Below are positions 10,861 to 21,525 of a DNA stretch of 64,000 nucleotides, piece by piece. How positions within the stretch are numbered: the stretch's first letter is position 1; every line of letters starts with the position of its first letter. The notes under the pieces were generated by a model, which searched no databases, was not told the origin of the DNA, and saw nothing but the letters and a program-made list of their open reading frames with translations. The translations under genes and the position numbers were made by a program. Source of the DNA: Bugulina stolonifera (Eukaryota; Bryozoa; Gymnolaemata; Cheilostomatida; Bugulidae); NCBI GenBank assembly GCA_935421135.1, contig OW285191.1, positions 5,837,504 to 5,901,503 on the forward strand. Reading direction: 5' to 3'.

Positions 10861-12552
10861 TGTGACGAAATATGCTGATTTGTGTATATCAAACCGTTTG
10901 GAATAACAGTTCGATATACAAGGACACAGGATTAGCACCAATCACAGGTACCACAACATGAAGTTGTGTACACCCAGTGACTAGTGCCAATAACCTATGT
11001 CATCAGCACATTCGCAGCGAGGTGCAGAGATATCAACTTGGATGTTGGGTTGACCTTTTGGGTCATCCCTACTTCCATTATGACATCCACAATTATTATA
11101 ACATGTATAAGTTATTAGCCACCGATATACTTGTAAACAACATTAATCTGATTGGTTTACCATAATACACTTAGCACATGTAGTAAATAATGGTCATAGC
11201 ACACGTCTAACTAATTAGCATATTTTGTCATTTGTCCCTACTACTACTAAGTGACAATTCAGGTTCCATGTGCATGTAACATACATTGAGATTGCTAGCA
11301 ACTCTAGACTCTTCGCGACTGCATTGTCTACATGTACATGTACTTGTAATAGCAAATTATTCATTACCTAACTTATTATTATATAACAGATATCTCTGAC
11401 TGACTATCAACTAAACCCTGCAATCTGAATTCAAATGGCGTGTATTAATGTCCGAGTTATTATGTTCCTTAAATTACATTCAGAACCAAATGTGAGATTC
11501 AAAGTTCAATTTAATATCTTTATTATTAAAAGCCTAACTATAAAATATAATACATATTATAAGCTATAAAGTTGATTACTACATTGCAAAACTTACAGTT
11601 TCAGTCCTTTTTGGTTGCTCTGCGTTCTTGACAAATTGATACAAAAAGTATACTGTAAAAGTGTAAGATAGATATTAGTAAGCTCTATGTAAAAAGTCTT
11701 ATGTCCTTATACCCGCCTCTCTCACTCTCTCTCTGTCTGTGTCTCTCTGTCTCTCTCTGTCTCTCTCTGTCTCTCTCTGTTTCTGTCTCTATCGCGGTGC
11801 CTCTTTTATATCAACCAGATTGGTATGTCATATAAATTCCAAACTGCATGTACGATGTATCCAGCAGACCCGGGTATATCTAGATGGTACTAAGCTCCGG
11901 TTTTTGTTTCTGATGCCATACTCATGGCGCCATACTGGGTCTATGTTGCCTGTAGCACACTAGGATATTCTCATGATATGACTTGTGCTGTTATATGAAT
12001 ATAATGTCATACCCATCACATCATGCTTGATCTTAACCAATTCTAAGTTTTCTGTCTCAGACAGTAAAGCCAATGTTCTGTGCTGCTTGTACTGCACCAG
12101 GATATTCTCACGATAATTAAATAATTAAATAACTAATGTCATATTTTTTGTGTGTGCTTTCTGTAGCACACCACAAACAAGTTCAGAGCAAACCATAATT
12201 GACGTCAACTTATATTGCCATGTAAATTCATAAAATAACTTTATAAAATGTGTATACTACATGTACATGTATATGCATGCAACATCCCATCACATAAAAC
12301 AATGCTACGCTTTACCAAATTTCAAAGCAACTTTATTTATGTAGTATTATTCAATATTCAAATTATTCAAAACTGTATATAATAATGCTCAAAGCCATGT
12401 ATTTATAAAGCTATGCAATAATATCCACAAGCATGTATTTATAAAGGTATAATATGTGTATAAGGTATAATATGTGTTTTGTATTATTTATAGCACTATA
12501 TTAGTACGACACTAGTGTGTCAAAGGGTAGTCATATAAATAAATACATGACA
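10861..12552 (-). repeat. Gypsy-A 5' LTR
   Basis: 1692 bp, the same length as the 3' LTR and with no difference seen in the compared stretches. For a minus-strand element this copy holds the active promoter position. The flank ATCAT at 12553-12557 completes the target duplication. Confidence 0.93.
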
Positions 12553-12557
12553 ATCAT

Positions 12558-15156
12558 AATAAAAGTTGTTTTTAAAATTTATTATTACTATTATTATTAG
12601 CATCAATAAACAATTCAATAAATACCTATTTTTAATTTTACTATCATATGGACACAAAATGTTGCATTTTCACTTCAAAAGTCAAGTAGATTAGTAGTGG
12701 CAGCAAATTTGCCAATCCAAACGATGAATGGTAGTCTTTTCTATGCTACCCACAACGATTGAGAGAAAGGATCAAGTTAGCAAAGATTCGTAGAATTTGG
12801 TATACTAAACTCTATGAAATAGGTATCGTGGGTGACACAACTTTCCATTTTAGACGGTGCACACAGGCTATTGCTGGTTGCCCTAACAACCAACGAGGTT
12901 AAATACAATGTAGTACATAATCCGTTTTGACTTCTGATTAGTGCAAAGGGGGGTCGCACGACTCCTGCGACAATAGCTAGAAACGCCCTTGCTGAGTTAT
13001 ACACAATAGACGCAGTTTCTTTATAGAGATACTCCACTAGTCTACACAGAGGTACCTGAAACATTGTCCTTGTTCACAATGCCACAATGCCACAATGCCG
13101 ATTCCCCAATGTAAAAACTTTTAGTCATTAAACATGAATTAATGGCAACTACTTATTCCAATATCTATAATTAGTTGAATATGAATTCTCAAAGCTAAGC
13201 GGACCACCAAGTAAGAAGATAATTCATCCATTGGTATATGCTATATATATATAACCAACTTAGAACTCAACATGGGAGGACAACTCTTTAAAGCTAGTAA
13301 TACGACAAGTACTTGGTAACCTGTCAGAATTGGATGCAAGTACGCTTCAATTAGTGTCACTAATTGAATTATCCACCAAAGGAACATCATAATAAATCAA
13401 GTCTACTGGATTACTTGAGAATAACTTCACATTTACGTGTACGTGTACATGCGATGCTAATAACACTGATTAAGAAGGGAGGCAACGCCTAAGTTGTTGA
13501 AAGTAGACATGACACCTTGCAATAGAGTATATACTGATACAGTGGGTTAACATGGGTTAGAGAGTGAACCTTCAACATAGCAATGTTTATACATGTATGC
13601 CCAGTGTTTTGTATTGCTATAGGCTTTATTGTGTATTATAGTATTAGGTCCATATGTGTATTATAGAAGGCTTAGCATAGGTATTCATGTGAAGTAATAT
13701 AAGATAATGCTGTATGCATGGTACGGATAGATTTGTTATATGAATGAAAGAAAACGCACAAAATTTGTACACTAAATTCAACCAATCAGATCAAAGATAA
13801 CAATGTGAGAGACATTTAGGTTTCATTGGTTCTGAATATGTTGTCGATTGCAAGCAACGTGATTGGCTGATTGTGTGAATATGTTAAACACATATGCAAA
13901 TCATGTGCATGCATATATTATATCAGTTAATCATCCAATAGTCATAGCCTTAGATACCGGAGTGTGCTTACCTCCCACCCTATCTTACTGCTAAAACAAA
14001 AAATTGTAAAGAAATAGGCTTCATGTTACTATATTCAATGATTTCCAATTGCTAAACAAGTGCTGCAGCAAATCAATGGCATACATATTAGATACACTCA
14101 TTATTGTTATACTGGTACAATAATGCAAAAAGCTATGACAGGATAACTCCAATGTATTTAATAACTCTTTCTACTGCAAAATACAGGCTACCACTTGCAC
14201 ATTTTATAATATATTATTATAATTCCACAATTCCACAATAATTACACAATTCCACGATGGAATCAATGTGACTAATTCTGTTACCATGTATTACACTGTA
14301 ATATGCTAGGTATATCATGGACACTTACTAAAGTATATTCTCATCTACATGGTATATTCAAGGTTGACTTGCTGCTCTCTAACTTTGCTCAAAGTGGGAA
14401 GACTGTTAATTATCTCCACTTTGTACATCACGCAGACGTGTCAAGCTGAGGTAAATAATTATTGTCAAGAGTGCAAAATCTGAAGGTCAAATTTATGTTG
14501 AACAATATTGGAACCACATTGGTATCTCCCATTATCATTGTCATACATGGACATACTGCATTTGTATTTCTCTTATGGGTAGTTGGAGTCTAGTTTTCAG
14601 TAGAAATTTTTTTCACCTGTAATTGGTTAATGTTGGCTGTTGATGATTGGACAATGAAGAAATGGTTGAATGGCTTCCTTAACGAAATATGTCTAGCTAC
14701 AAGATGGGAAACTTCACATCCAATTTCATTAGCATTGTTAGAAGCAACTCCGTGCTGTACGACAAGTTAAATCACAATTATAAAGACACTGGCAGCGTGA
14801 AAAAACAACTGGTCTGCTGTTGCTAGCGAGTATAAAATAATCAGCAATGAACAGTTGAATGGTGAGAAATGAACACATTTTACTAGCTGTCCTGCTTTAT
14901 TAATTTTTCAAGCATCTCTTATGAACTAACTTGTCTTATTTTAAATGTCAGTGTTGTACATTGATGCTGCACATTTCTTTTGGTCAGTTATGCTTAAAAA
15001 GAACTGTTCATTTATTCCAGATGTGACTGCTAACAAAAAGTGGACCGGTTTGCGAGGCACTTTTGTAAAGGTCCACAAAGCTCACTTGGTGAGTTCAACA
15101 AGTGGGAGCTCACCAAAGCCGCTCTCAAAATGGAGATATTATTAAGATATGCTGTG
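12558..15156. other. Intergenic stretch between two LTR elements
   Basis: No frame here has a recognisable domain. It contains AT-rich simple sequence and short ACAATTCCACAAT-type repeats near 14220-14260. Short open frames near 14945-15252 partly enter the Gypsy-B LTR and have no supporting features. Confidence 0.5.
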
Positions 15157-15161
15157 CTATG

Positions 15162-15366
15162 TGTTATATACTTAATTTACTGTGTTACAGCTGGACCCAT
15201 AGACATAGCATGTTTACAGGTGGATAACTTGTATTCAACTGACTGCAAGTAACAAGTATATAATAATATGACTCATGCATATTCTTGTAAACATAACAGG
15301 AAGCAATCTATTTATATCATAGTGAATACTGGATAGAGTGTTTTTCCCTGTTAGCCAAACATTACA
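15162..15366 (-). repeat. Gypsy-B 3' LTR
   Basis: 205-bp LTR, in element sense TGTAATGTTTGG... to ...AAGTATATAACA. It is one substitution away from the 5' copy. Confidence 0.9.
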
Positions 15367-15375
15367 CTCCTCCAC
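15367..15375 (-). promoter_or_regulatory. Gypsy-B polypurine tract
   Basis: The minus strand reads GTGGAGGAG immediately before the TGTAATG start of the 3' LTR, the normal site of the plus-strand primer. Confidence 0.7.
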
Positions 15376-15491
15376 GCTAACTTTGAACGGTGTCAGTGCT
15401 TTAAAAAAAATACATACCATTATCATAATAAAACTAGTAGTCACTCTATTTATTGTTAGTCTGAACCACAGACGTTATGGTACGGTGTCCA

Positions 15492-18400
15492 TTACTTATA
15501 TCCAGGGTACTCCTCACTATAACGTACTGGTGGCTGCGATACCCTAGGACTACGGCGAACTGTCGTTGTTTCTGGCTCTATACGTACAGGGTCGCTATTA
15601 TCTTCCTCATTACTATCGGGAACCGTATTGTGAGTTGTGGTTGTTGGTAGTATTGGTACGATAGGTCTATTTGTCACAATTGGCCCTGGTATTGTTTCCG
15701 TATTTGGCTTTCTGAACTCCTGTGATGCTTTCTTTAGATGGTCAATATGACAATACCTCACTCGGCCATTTACTCTCACCAAGTATCCATGCGTGCCCTT
15801 AACTTTTACAATTTCACCTTCTAGCCACCTAGGGCCTGCACCGCCTTGCCTTCCCTCCTTCACAGACACTTTCTCACCAGCTCCAAACCCTCTCAAACTA
15901 ACCGACTTGTCATGGTATCTCTTCTGATTATCCTGTTGGATTCCCACAGACGTTGTCAGTGATGGTCGTACCAATGACAGCCGGCTACGTATCTGCCGCT
16001 TTAAAAACAACTCATCTGGCCTCCGTCCAGTAGTGCTGTGCGGTGTCATCCTATACCTCATAAGCACATTAGCTAACGCTATATGAAGTTTTAAATGTTT
16101 CATCTTATACATGCTTGTCTTTATAACCTGCACCGCCCTCTCAGCAGCCCCATTGCTGGCTGCATGATATGGCGGAACCAGAATGTGCCTAATACCGTTC
16201 ATCCTGCAGAACCAAGCAAATTCTTCTGAAGCAAACTGAGGTCCATTATCAGAGACTAGTTCTTCCGGGCAGCCGTACGCTGCAACAAACCGCCTTACCA
16301 CCTGACATGTTGCACTCGCCGTAGTGCTGCTGACTGGAACCGCTTCTATCCATTTTGAGTGAACATCGACTATCACTAAAATCTGAGTACTCTGAAACTC
16401 ACAATAGTCAACGTGTATCCTTTGCATCGGCCTCTCTGCCCATGGCCATGGTCTTAAAGGGGCTGTCGCAGGGCTCCTCTGGTACGCTGAGCACTCAACA
16501 CATTCTTTCACCCATGCGTCAATATCTTTGTCCAAGCTTGGCCACCAAATAAAACTGCGCGCCACTGCCTTCATCTTCACTATCCCAGCATGCGTCTCGT
16601 GTAGCTCCGCTAAGATGCGTTTTTGCAGAGAATGGGGAATTACTACTCGGTAGCCATAGACTAAACAACCTTGATCTACTGATAAATAGTCTCTGTTCCT
16701 ACAAAATGCCTCCAATTCTTCGTTGACCATGTTGCGGGGCCAGCCCTCCATAACATACAGCATCACACGTGACAATTTAGAATCACTTGCAGTCTGCCTG
16801 GCTATTTCATCGGAACTGACTGGTAAACTACCTAGCATCGAGTTCACTCCTTCTATCGTTGCCACTTCGACCTCAATTTGATTAACTGGAAACCGTGACA
16901 GCATATCCGCATTACCGTGCTCTTTTCCCGGCCTGTACTCAATGTCGTACTCATACGCTGCCAGAATCAGGGCCCACCGTTGCATTCTAGCGGCTGCTAA
17001 AGTGGGTATTCCAACTTTCGGCCCCAGCAAGGCTTGAAGTGGCTTATGATCTGTTACTAACACAAACTTTTTGCCGTACAGGTATTTGTGGAACTTAGTG
17101 ATCCCATATTTCAGTGCCAACGCCTCTTTTTCTATCTGGCTGTAGTTCTTCTCTGCGTCTGTTAGAGTTCTAGAACCAAAAGCTACTGGTCGTTCATTTC
17201 CTTCCACAACATGGCTCAACACCGCTCCAACCCCATAGGATGAGGCGTCACAACTTAGCTTTATAGGTAGTTTCTGGTCATAATGAACCAACACGGAACT
17301 CCCTGACAACAACTCCTTACATTTAGCAAATGTCTGCCTACAAGACTCATTCCAATCCCATACTGCCTCCTTATTGAGCAGTCTGTGGAGTGGAGCCAAT
17401 AGTGTAGATAAGTTTTTGATAAACTTCCCATAAAAGTTCACGGCTCCCAGAAAACTCCTTAGCTCTGAGACATTGGTAGGTGTTGCCGCTCCCCTTAGAG
17501 CCTCTACCTTCTCGTCTGTAGGACTAATACCCTCCTTACTAATCGTGTGTCCCAAGTAAGTTAGTTCACTCTTACGAAACTCACATTTATCTTTGCGCAA
17601 GCGAACTCCATGCTCATCTAGTCGTGCCAACACTCTCTTGAGTATCGACTCGTGTTCTTCGTCCGATTTAGAACCAATAAGTACATCATCCAAATATATT
17701 GCAACCGGCAGTCCAGCTAGCATCCGCTCCATTACCGACTGAAAAATAGCAGGAGCTGTTGAAATACCATACGCCAATCTGGTATGCCGATAGAGTCCTT
17801 TATGTGTATTAATCACCAGGTAATCCTTACTATCCTCATCTAACTGTAGCTGCTGATAGGCCTGACTGAGGTCCAACTTGGTAAACACTCGTTTACCGGC
17901 CAGACCAGCTAAAATATCCTCTATACAAGGAATTGGGTGATTATGCTGCTTCAAACTCTGATTAATGGAGACCTTGAAATCCCCACATAGTCTAATAGCC
18001 CCATTAGGCTTAGGCACCGCCACTATTGGAGATGCCCAATCGCTATGAGTAACCGGTTCCAAAACCCCTTCAGCTACTAGCCGATCTAATTCATGACCCA
18101 CCTTGTCCTTTAATGCGTAAGCTACCGGTCTTGCCTTACAGAAGATGGGTTTTGTGCCATCTTTTACCTCAATTTCTGCTTTGTATCCTCTTATTGTCCC
18201 AATACCGGTTTGGAAAATGCCTCCATCCTCAACATCCTCTGGTTCTAGCTTCTGTATTTGACTAACTGACAACCAGTCTAGTCTAACCTGTGCTAGCCAG
18301 TCTCTACCTAAGAGTGGAGGTCGCTGCTCTCCAGACACAACAATTAAGGGTAACTTATGTGACTTATCCTGGTAACCAACATCTACTAGGGCTTCACCTC

Positions 18401-19364
18401 TTACTGCAATCACATCCTTTGTATAGGATTTTAGCATTCCCCCTCTATACTGCCTTAGACTGCCTTCTGGGAATAGTTCCTTCCACTGACTGTGACACAT
18501 TAACGAGACTGCTGCTCCAGTGTCTATCTCCATCACAACTGGTTTCCCATTTATGCTAACCGAAACCACGTATGCCCCGCGATTGTTCTGATGCACTTTG
18601 TATACATACTGGTTTTCACTGCTTTCATCCACTGCACCAGCGTCCTCTATGTGTTTTACTCCTTGCCCGTTGCAAACTTTCATCAGATGTCCCTTTTTTC
18701 CACATTTGTTACATGTAAGATCTTTGTATCTGCAGCGGGAAACAATATGCCCAAACCTACCGCAACAATAACATCTCACATTTTTGTCACCTTGTCTAAA
18801 CATCTTCCGACCTACTTGGTTCACGTTCTCCGTATCACTTGTATTCTCTACACTTGGTGTACTTTGTTCTGTTACCTCAAGCCTCGCCATCTCCATTGCA
18901 TTTGTCAGGCTTACTGCTTGTTCCAATGTCAGGTCCTTCTCCCCCAACAATCTCTTCTGTACATTACCATTCAAAGGCAGCCCACTTACAAAAGCCAGTA
19001 GCAGAGCGTCATTCAGAAACGCCCCGAACGAACACGGTACAGCCAACTTACGTATACGCAGCAAATAGTCATTGACCGATTCATCAGCATGCTTAGATGC
19101 TCTCATAAACGTAAACCTCGACGCTATAACTGGAGGCTGCGGTTTATAGTGTCCTATCAATACCTCCTTCAGTTGCTGTAACGTCTTTCCATTCGGGGCA
19201 TCGGGGCTGAGCAAATCCTTCAAAATGCCATACACTTCCACACCAACCGAGCTCAACAGCACCGGAACTCTCTTGTTATTCGGAGTCTCCTGCACCACAA
19301 AGAACAAGTCCAACCGCTCAAAATACGTCTCAATATCCTCCTTGCCGTCATACCTATCAAACAC
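15492..19364 (-). CDS. Gypsy-B Gag-Pol polyprotein
   Basis: 1290 codons without interruption. Gag-like region about 1-165; two CCHC zinc knuckles near 198-211 and 218-231; aspartic protease with DTGA at 281-284 and LLGRDWL at 351-357; RT from about 420 with LDLSQAY (497-503) and YLDD (557-560). RNase H has D706 (CDASS), E745 (EKEAL) and D772 (TDHKPL); integrase has HHCC (around H922/H925, C955, C958) and DDE residues D986, D1039 and E1075. The tail is Thr/Pro-rich. Gag and Pol are in one frame. The frame begins with GTG at 19364 and runs open upstream through the primer-binding region with no ATG; the first in-frame ATG is residue 87, inside Gag. Initiation is therefore unresolved. Confidence 0.93.
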   Translation of the reverse strand: MFDRYDGKEDIETYFERLDLFFVVQETPNNKRVPVLLSSVGVEVYGILKDLLSPDAPNGKTLQQLKEVLIGHYKPQPPVIASRFTFMRASKHADESVNDYLLRIRKLAVPCSFGAFLNDALLLAFVSGLPLNGNVQKRLLGEKDLTLEQAVSLTNAMEMARLEVTEQSTPSVENTSDTENVNQVGRKMFRQGDKNVRCYCCGRFGHIVSRCRYKDLTCNKCGKKGHLMKVCNGQGVKHIEDAGAVDESSENQYVYKVHQNNRGAYVVSVSINGKPVVMEIDTGAAVSLMCHSQWKELFPEGSLRQYRGGMLKSYTKDVIAVRGEALVDVGYQDKSHKLPLIVVSGEQRPPLLGRDWLAQVRLDWLSVSQIQKLEPEDVEDGGIFQTGIGTIRGYKAEIEVKDGTKPIFCKARPVAYALKDKVGHELDRLVAEGVLEPVTHSDWASPIVAVPKPNGAIRLCGDFKVSINQSLKQHNHPIPCIEDILAGLAGKRVFTKLDLSQAYQQLQLDEDSKDYLVINTHKGLYRHTRLAYGISTAPAIFQSVMERMLAGLPVAIYLDDVLIGSKSDEEHESILKRVLARLDEHGVRLRKDKCEFRKSELTYLGHTISKEGISPTDEKVEALRGAATPTNVSELRSFLGAVNFYGKFIKNLSTLLAPLHRLLNKEAVWDWNESCRQTFAKCKELLSGSSVLVHYDQKLPIKLSCDASSYGVGAVLSHVVEGNERPVAFGSRTLTDAEKNYSQIEKEALALKYGITKFHKYLYGKKFVLVTDHKPLQALLGPKVGIPTLAAARMQRWALILAAYEYDIEYRPGKEHGNADMLSRFPVNQIEVEVATIEGVNSMLGSLPVSSDEIARQTASDSKLSRVMLYVMEGWPRNMVNEELEAFCRNRDYLSVDQGCLVYGYRVVIPHSLQKRILAELHETHAGIVKMKAVARSFIWWPSLDKDIDAWVKECVECSAYQRSPATAPLRPWPWAERPMQRIHVDYCEFQSTQILVIVDVHSKWIEAVPVSSTTASATCQVVRRFVAAYGCPEELVSDNGPQFASEEFAWFCRMNGIRHILVPPYHAASNGAAERAVQVIKTSMYKMKHLKLHIALANVLMRYRMTPHSTTGRRPDELFLKRQIRSRLSLVRPSLTTSVGIQQDNQKRYHDKSVSLRGFGAGEKVSVKEGRQGGAGPRWLEGEIVKVKGTHGYLVRVNGRVRYCHIDHLKKASQEFRKPNTETIPGPIVTNRPIVPILPTTTTHNTVPDSNEEDNSDPVRIEPETTTVRRSPRVSQPPVRYSEEYPGYK

Positions 19365-19372
19365 TGTCTTAG

Positions 19373-19390
19373 CAGCTATCCTCGTCGCCA
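19373..19390 (-). promoter_or_regulatory. Gypsy-B putative primer-binding site
   Basis: One base inside the 5' LTR the minus strand reads TGGCGACGAGGATAGCTG, beginning with TGG as expected for pairing with a tRNA CCA end. The coding frame also reads through it. Confidence 0.65.
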
Positions 19391-19391
19391 G

Positions 19392-19596
19392 TGTTATATA
19401 CTTAATTTACTGTGTTACAGCTGGACCCATAGACATAGCATGTTTACAGGTGGATAACTTGTATTCAACTGACTGCAAGTAACAAGTATATAAAAATATG
19501 ACTCATGCATATTCTTGTAAACATAACAGGAAGCAATCTATTTATATCATAGTGAATACTGGATAGAGTGTTTTTCCCTGTTAGCCAAACATTACA
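19392..19596 (-). repeat. Gypsy-B 5' LTR
   Basis: 205-bp LTR. The plus strand reads TGTTATATACTTAATTTACT at its left border and ends CATTACA. Confidence 0.9.
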
Positions 19597-19601
19597 CTAA
19601 T

Positions 19602-20205
19602 GCAGCATACCAAAAGAAACATGTAGCTAGGCTAATAGTTAAAATTATAAATTACCACTGAAACAAGACTGAAAAACGGAAATATTTAACACCAGTTTTT
19701 CAATTGAATTCACCTACATGTATGTTAATATATTTATAAAATCATGCATACCTACAGAAGAGAAAACTCACAACTTGTGCTTAAATTAAAATGTTATTAA
19801 AATCTTGGATTGCTCACATTATAGCCATTCAAGGACTGTATAACTGCTGAACATGAGAGGAATAGAGAAGTAGATTCCTATGCTGATCACTCCAACACAC
19901 CGAGTATGAGTAAAAAAAAAGAGCACAAATTAAACTTATGTTGCTCTGTTCATCAAAATTATTCTATTCTGTAATACAATATACAGACCATGTAGAGAGA
20001 ATAGTCTTTATTATTGAAAGCAAAAAATTATTAATATACAGTGTACATTAATAATGCTTTACATCCCACATGTAGATGATCGGTAAAATATTAATACAAC
20101 ATGTATGTAGTAGTAACCAGGTACTTGAATCTATAATTGTGCTAACAGTAATATTACTATGGTTTCAGAACATGGAGTTATATTCATGCAGAAGCAGCTA
20201 TTAGT
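19602..20205. other. Non-coding stretch
   Basis: AT-rich sequence without a recognisable frame or repeat, between Gypsy-B and a short tandem repeat. Confidence 0.5.
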
Positions 20206-20211
20206 GGGGTG

Positions 20212-20311
20212 CAGACAACTCCTATATTATGTTATGCAAGCAGAGGTCAGACAACTCCTATATTATGTTATGCAAACAGAGTGCAGACAACTCCTATATT
20301 ATTGTAATGTT
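20212..20311. repeat. 36-bp tandem repeat, three copies
   Basis: The unit CAGACAACTCCTATATTATG plus 16 further bases starts at 20212, 20248 and 20284. A single diverged unit (CACAACTCCTATATTATGTT) recurs near 21300. The three copies are nearly identical; a short open frame through them looks incidental. Confidence 0.85.
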
Positions 20312-20316
20312 TTCAG

Positions 20317-20913
20317 TGTAGGTTTACATGCGGGTGCTGAGGCATGAGCATGGGAAGGGCTTGGAAGTTGGTAGAGGACGACCAAGTGACCTTTCACACA
20401 TTACATAAAAGAGTGAACAGTTATTAGGTGCTCTTGTTATTATATATCTGACGTGGGGCGATGCTGAGACTTATTAAAGAGTCCAGGGTTGACGTAGGTC
20501 TTGTAGACTTTATACTCCAGAGGAGTGTAATAAAAGATCTGGTATTCTAGGATCTTCAGCCCGACGCTAGATTCATATAGAATCCGGGATCGACCTAAAT
20601 AGTAGAAGTGGTGTAGAGATATGCTTAAACGAGGATGGGGATGAACTCGAGCCGTATGGATCTATGGATCTGCCGGTGGAGTTACTCGCCTACAAGAGAA
20701 AGCCTCTATAGGTTTGAGTTAGGGGATGTTGCTTTATTAGAGCGCAATCAACAACTGATTTTATACAGAAAATGTGTTACCTTATATACTAAATCTACTT
20801 CCGGCAAAAAGAGGCCGATAAGGCATCGGGTCCGGAACTGATGCAACAACATAGATGGTTCCGCCCGACGTCGGTCACAAAAAGGATCGGCCTTGACACA
20901 AAAGGTGCTTACA
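20317..20913 (-). mobile_element. LTR-like dispersed repeat, copy A
   Basis: About 600 bp aligning, as reverse complement, with 51034-51658 along its whole length. Shared blocks include TCAGTTGTTGATTGCGC, CTAATAAAGCAACATC, GATCCCGGATT and GAATCTAGCGTCGGG. In element sense it starts TGTAAGCACC and ends ACA, has a TATA-like box and an AATAAAG signal about 40-50 bp later, and contains an internal diverged direct repeat of about 100 bp. That suggests a solo LTR. No target duplication was found, so a SINE-like or other class is possible. Confidence 0.6.
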
Positions 20914-21409
20914 ATGGTCCGAAAGTGGAAGTACATTATATAAGTATGAGCCTATTCCAAAATATCGGCGTCCAAAAGTACATGGTAAAAGACTCTGTTC
21001 AATGCAATCAGATAAGAGAAGATAATTGCTAAAACATGTGGGAAAAACCAAGTGTAATTGCAATAATCTGATTTGAGAATAACAATAATAGAGCACACAA
21101 TAAGTGGTTGATTATATAATATAGTATAAGCATGCATGTATAATAATTGTATAAGGTGAGACAATCATGCACGAATGGATAATATGGATAAGTATGTGTA
21201 CGCATAATCATGTAACAATGTTAGTGTTAGTGTGGTTAGCCCAGAGAGGCCATTGCTACGGAGGCTGTTTCACCACATTATGTTGTACAGATAGAGGTCA
21301 CACAACTCCTATATTATGTTGTGCAAGTACATGTATATGTAGAATGTAGAAATTTAAATCAATATAATTTTCAGTAATTTATATTTTAGTGATAAATATT
21401 GATTAACTC

Positions 21410-21525
21410 AGTAGAACTGATTGTTGCTACTTGACTAAATTTAAATCTGATTATACAATTAGACTATATTATATATGACACCTGCTGATAGTGTCAGCCA
21501 TTAAGTGGACAGGTGCTCTTTAGAT
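21410..21525 (+). promoter_or_regulatory. Conserved CTL upstream region (CTL1)
   Basis: The 110 bp before the CTL1 start codon is conserved before CTL2 (25530-25633) and CTL3 (36478-36570). Shared motifs are TTGCTACTTGACTA, ATTTAAATC, GCTGATAGTGTCAGCCATT (CTL1 and CTL2) and GGACAGG-ACTCTTTAGATATG. Conservation next to the ATG in three copies suggests core promoter plus 5' UTR, although recent duplication alone could explain it. Confidence 0.55.

Larger units (their letters stand above)
4723..12552 (-). mobile_element. Gypsy-A: full-length but defective Ty3/Gypsy LTR retrotransposon
   Basis: Two direct repeats of exactly 1692 bp (4723-6414 and 10861-12552) bound a 4446-bp interior. The outer flanks carry a perfect 5-bp target duplication ATCAT (4718-4722 and 12553-12557). 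Each LTR starts TG and ends CA. The coding strand is minus: the polypurine tract abuts the left LTR and a primer-binding-like TGG abuts the right one. The pol order (protease, RT, integrase) fits Ty3/Gypsy. RT is broken by stops and shifts, the RNase H region is absent, and no gag frame is visible. The LTRs look identical in every stretch compared, so insertion was recent even though the coding region is dead; it was probably mobilised in trans. Confidence 0.93.
15162..19596 (-). mobile_element. Gypsy-B: compact Ty3/Gypsy retrotransposon with intact Gag-Pol frame
   Basis: Two 205-bp direct repeats (15162-15366, 19392-19596) bound a 4-kb interior on the minus strand. They begin TG and end CA, and I see one difference between them (TAATAATATG versus TAAAAATATG). 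A purine tract GTGGAGGAG abuts the 3' LTR and a TGGCGACGAG primer-binding-like site abuts the 5' LTR. No clear target duplication was found: the flanks read CTATG and CTAAT. The coding region is uninterrupted, so this is a young copy that may be autonomous apart from its start codon. Confidence 0.92.

Noticed and set aside
15157..19601. Target duplication CTATG/CTAAT for Gypsy-B
   Set aside because: Only three positions agree in order; not strong enough to call.
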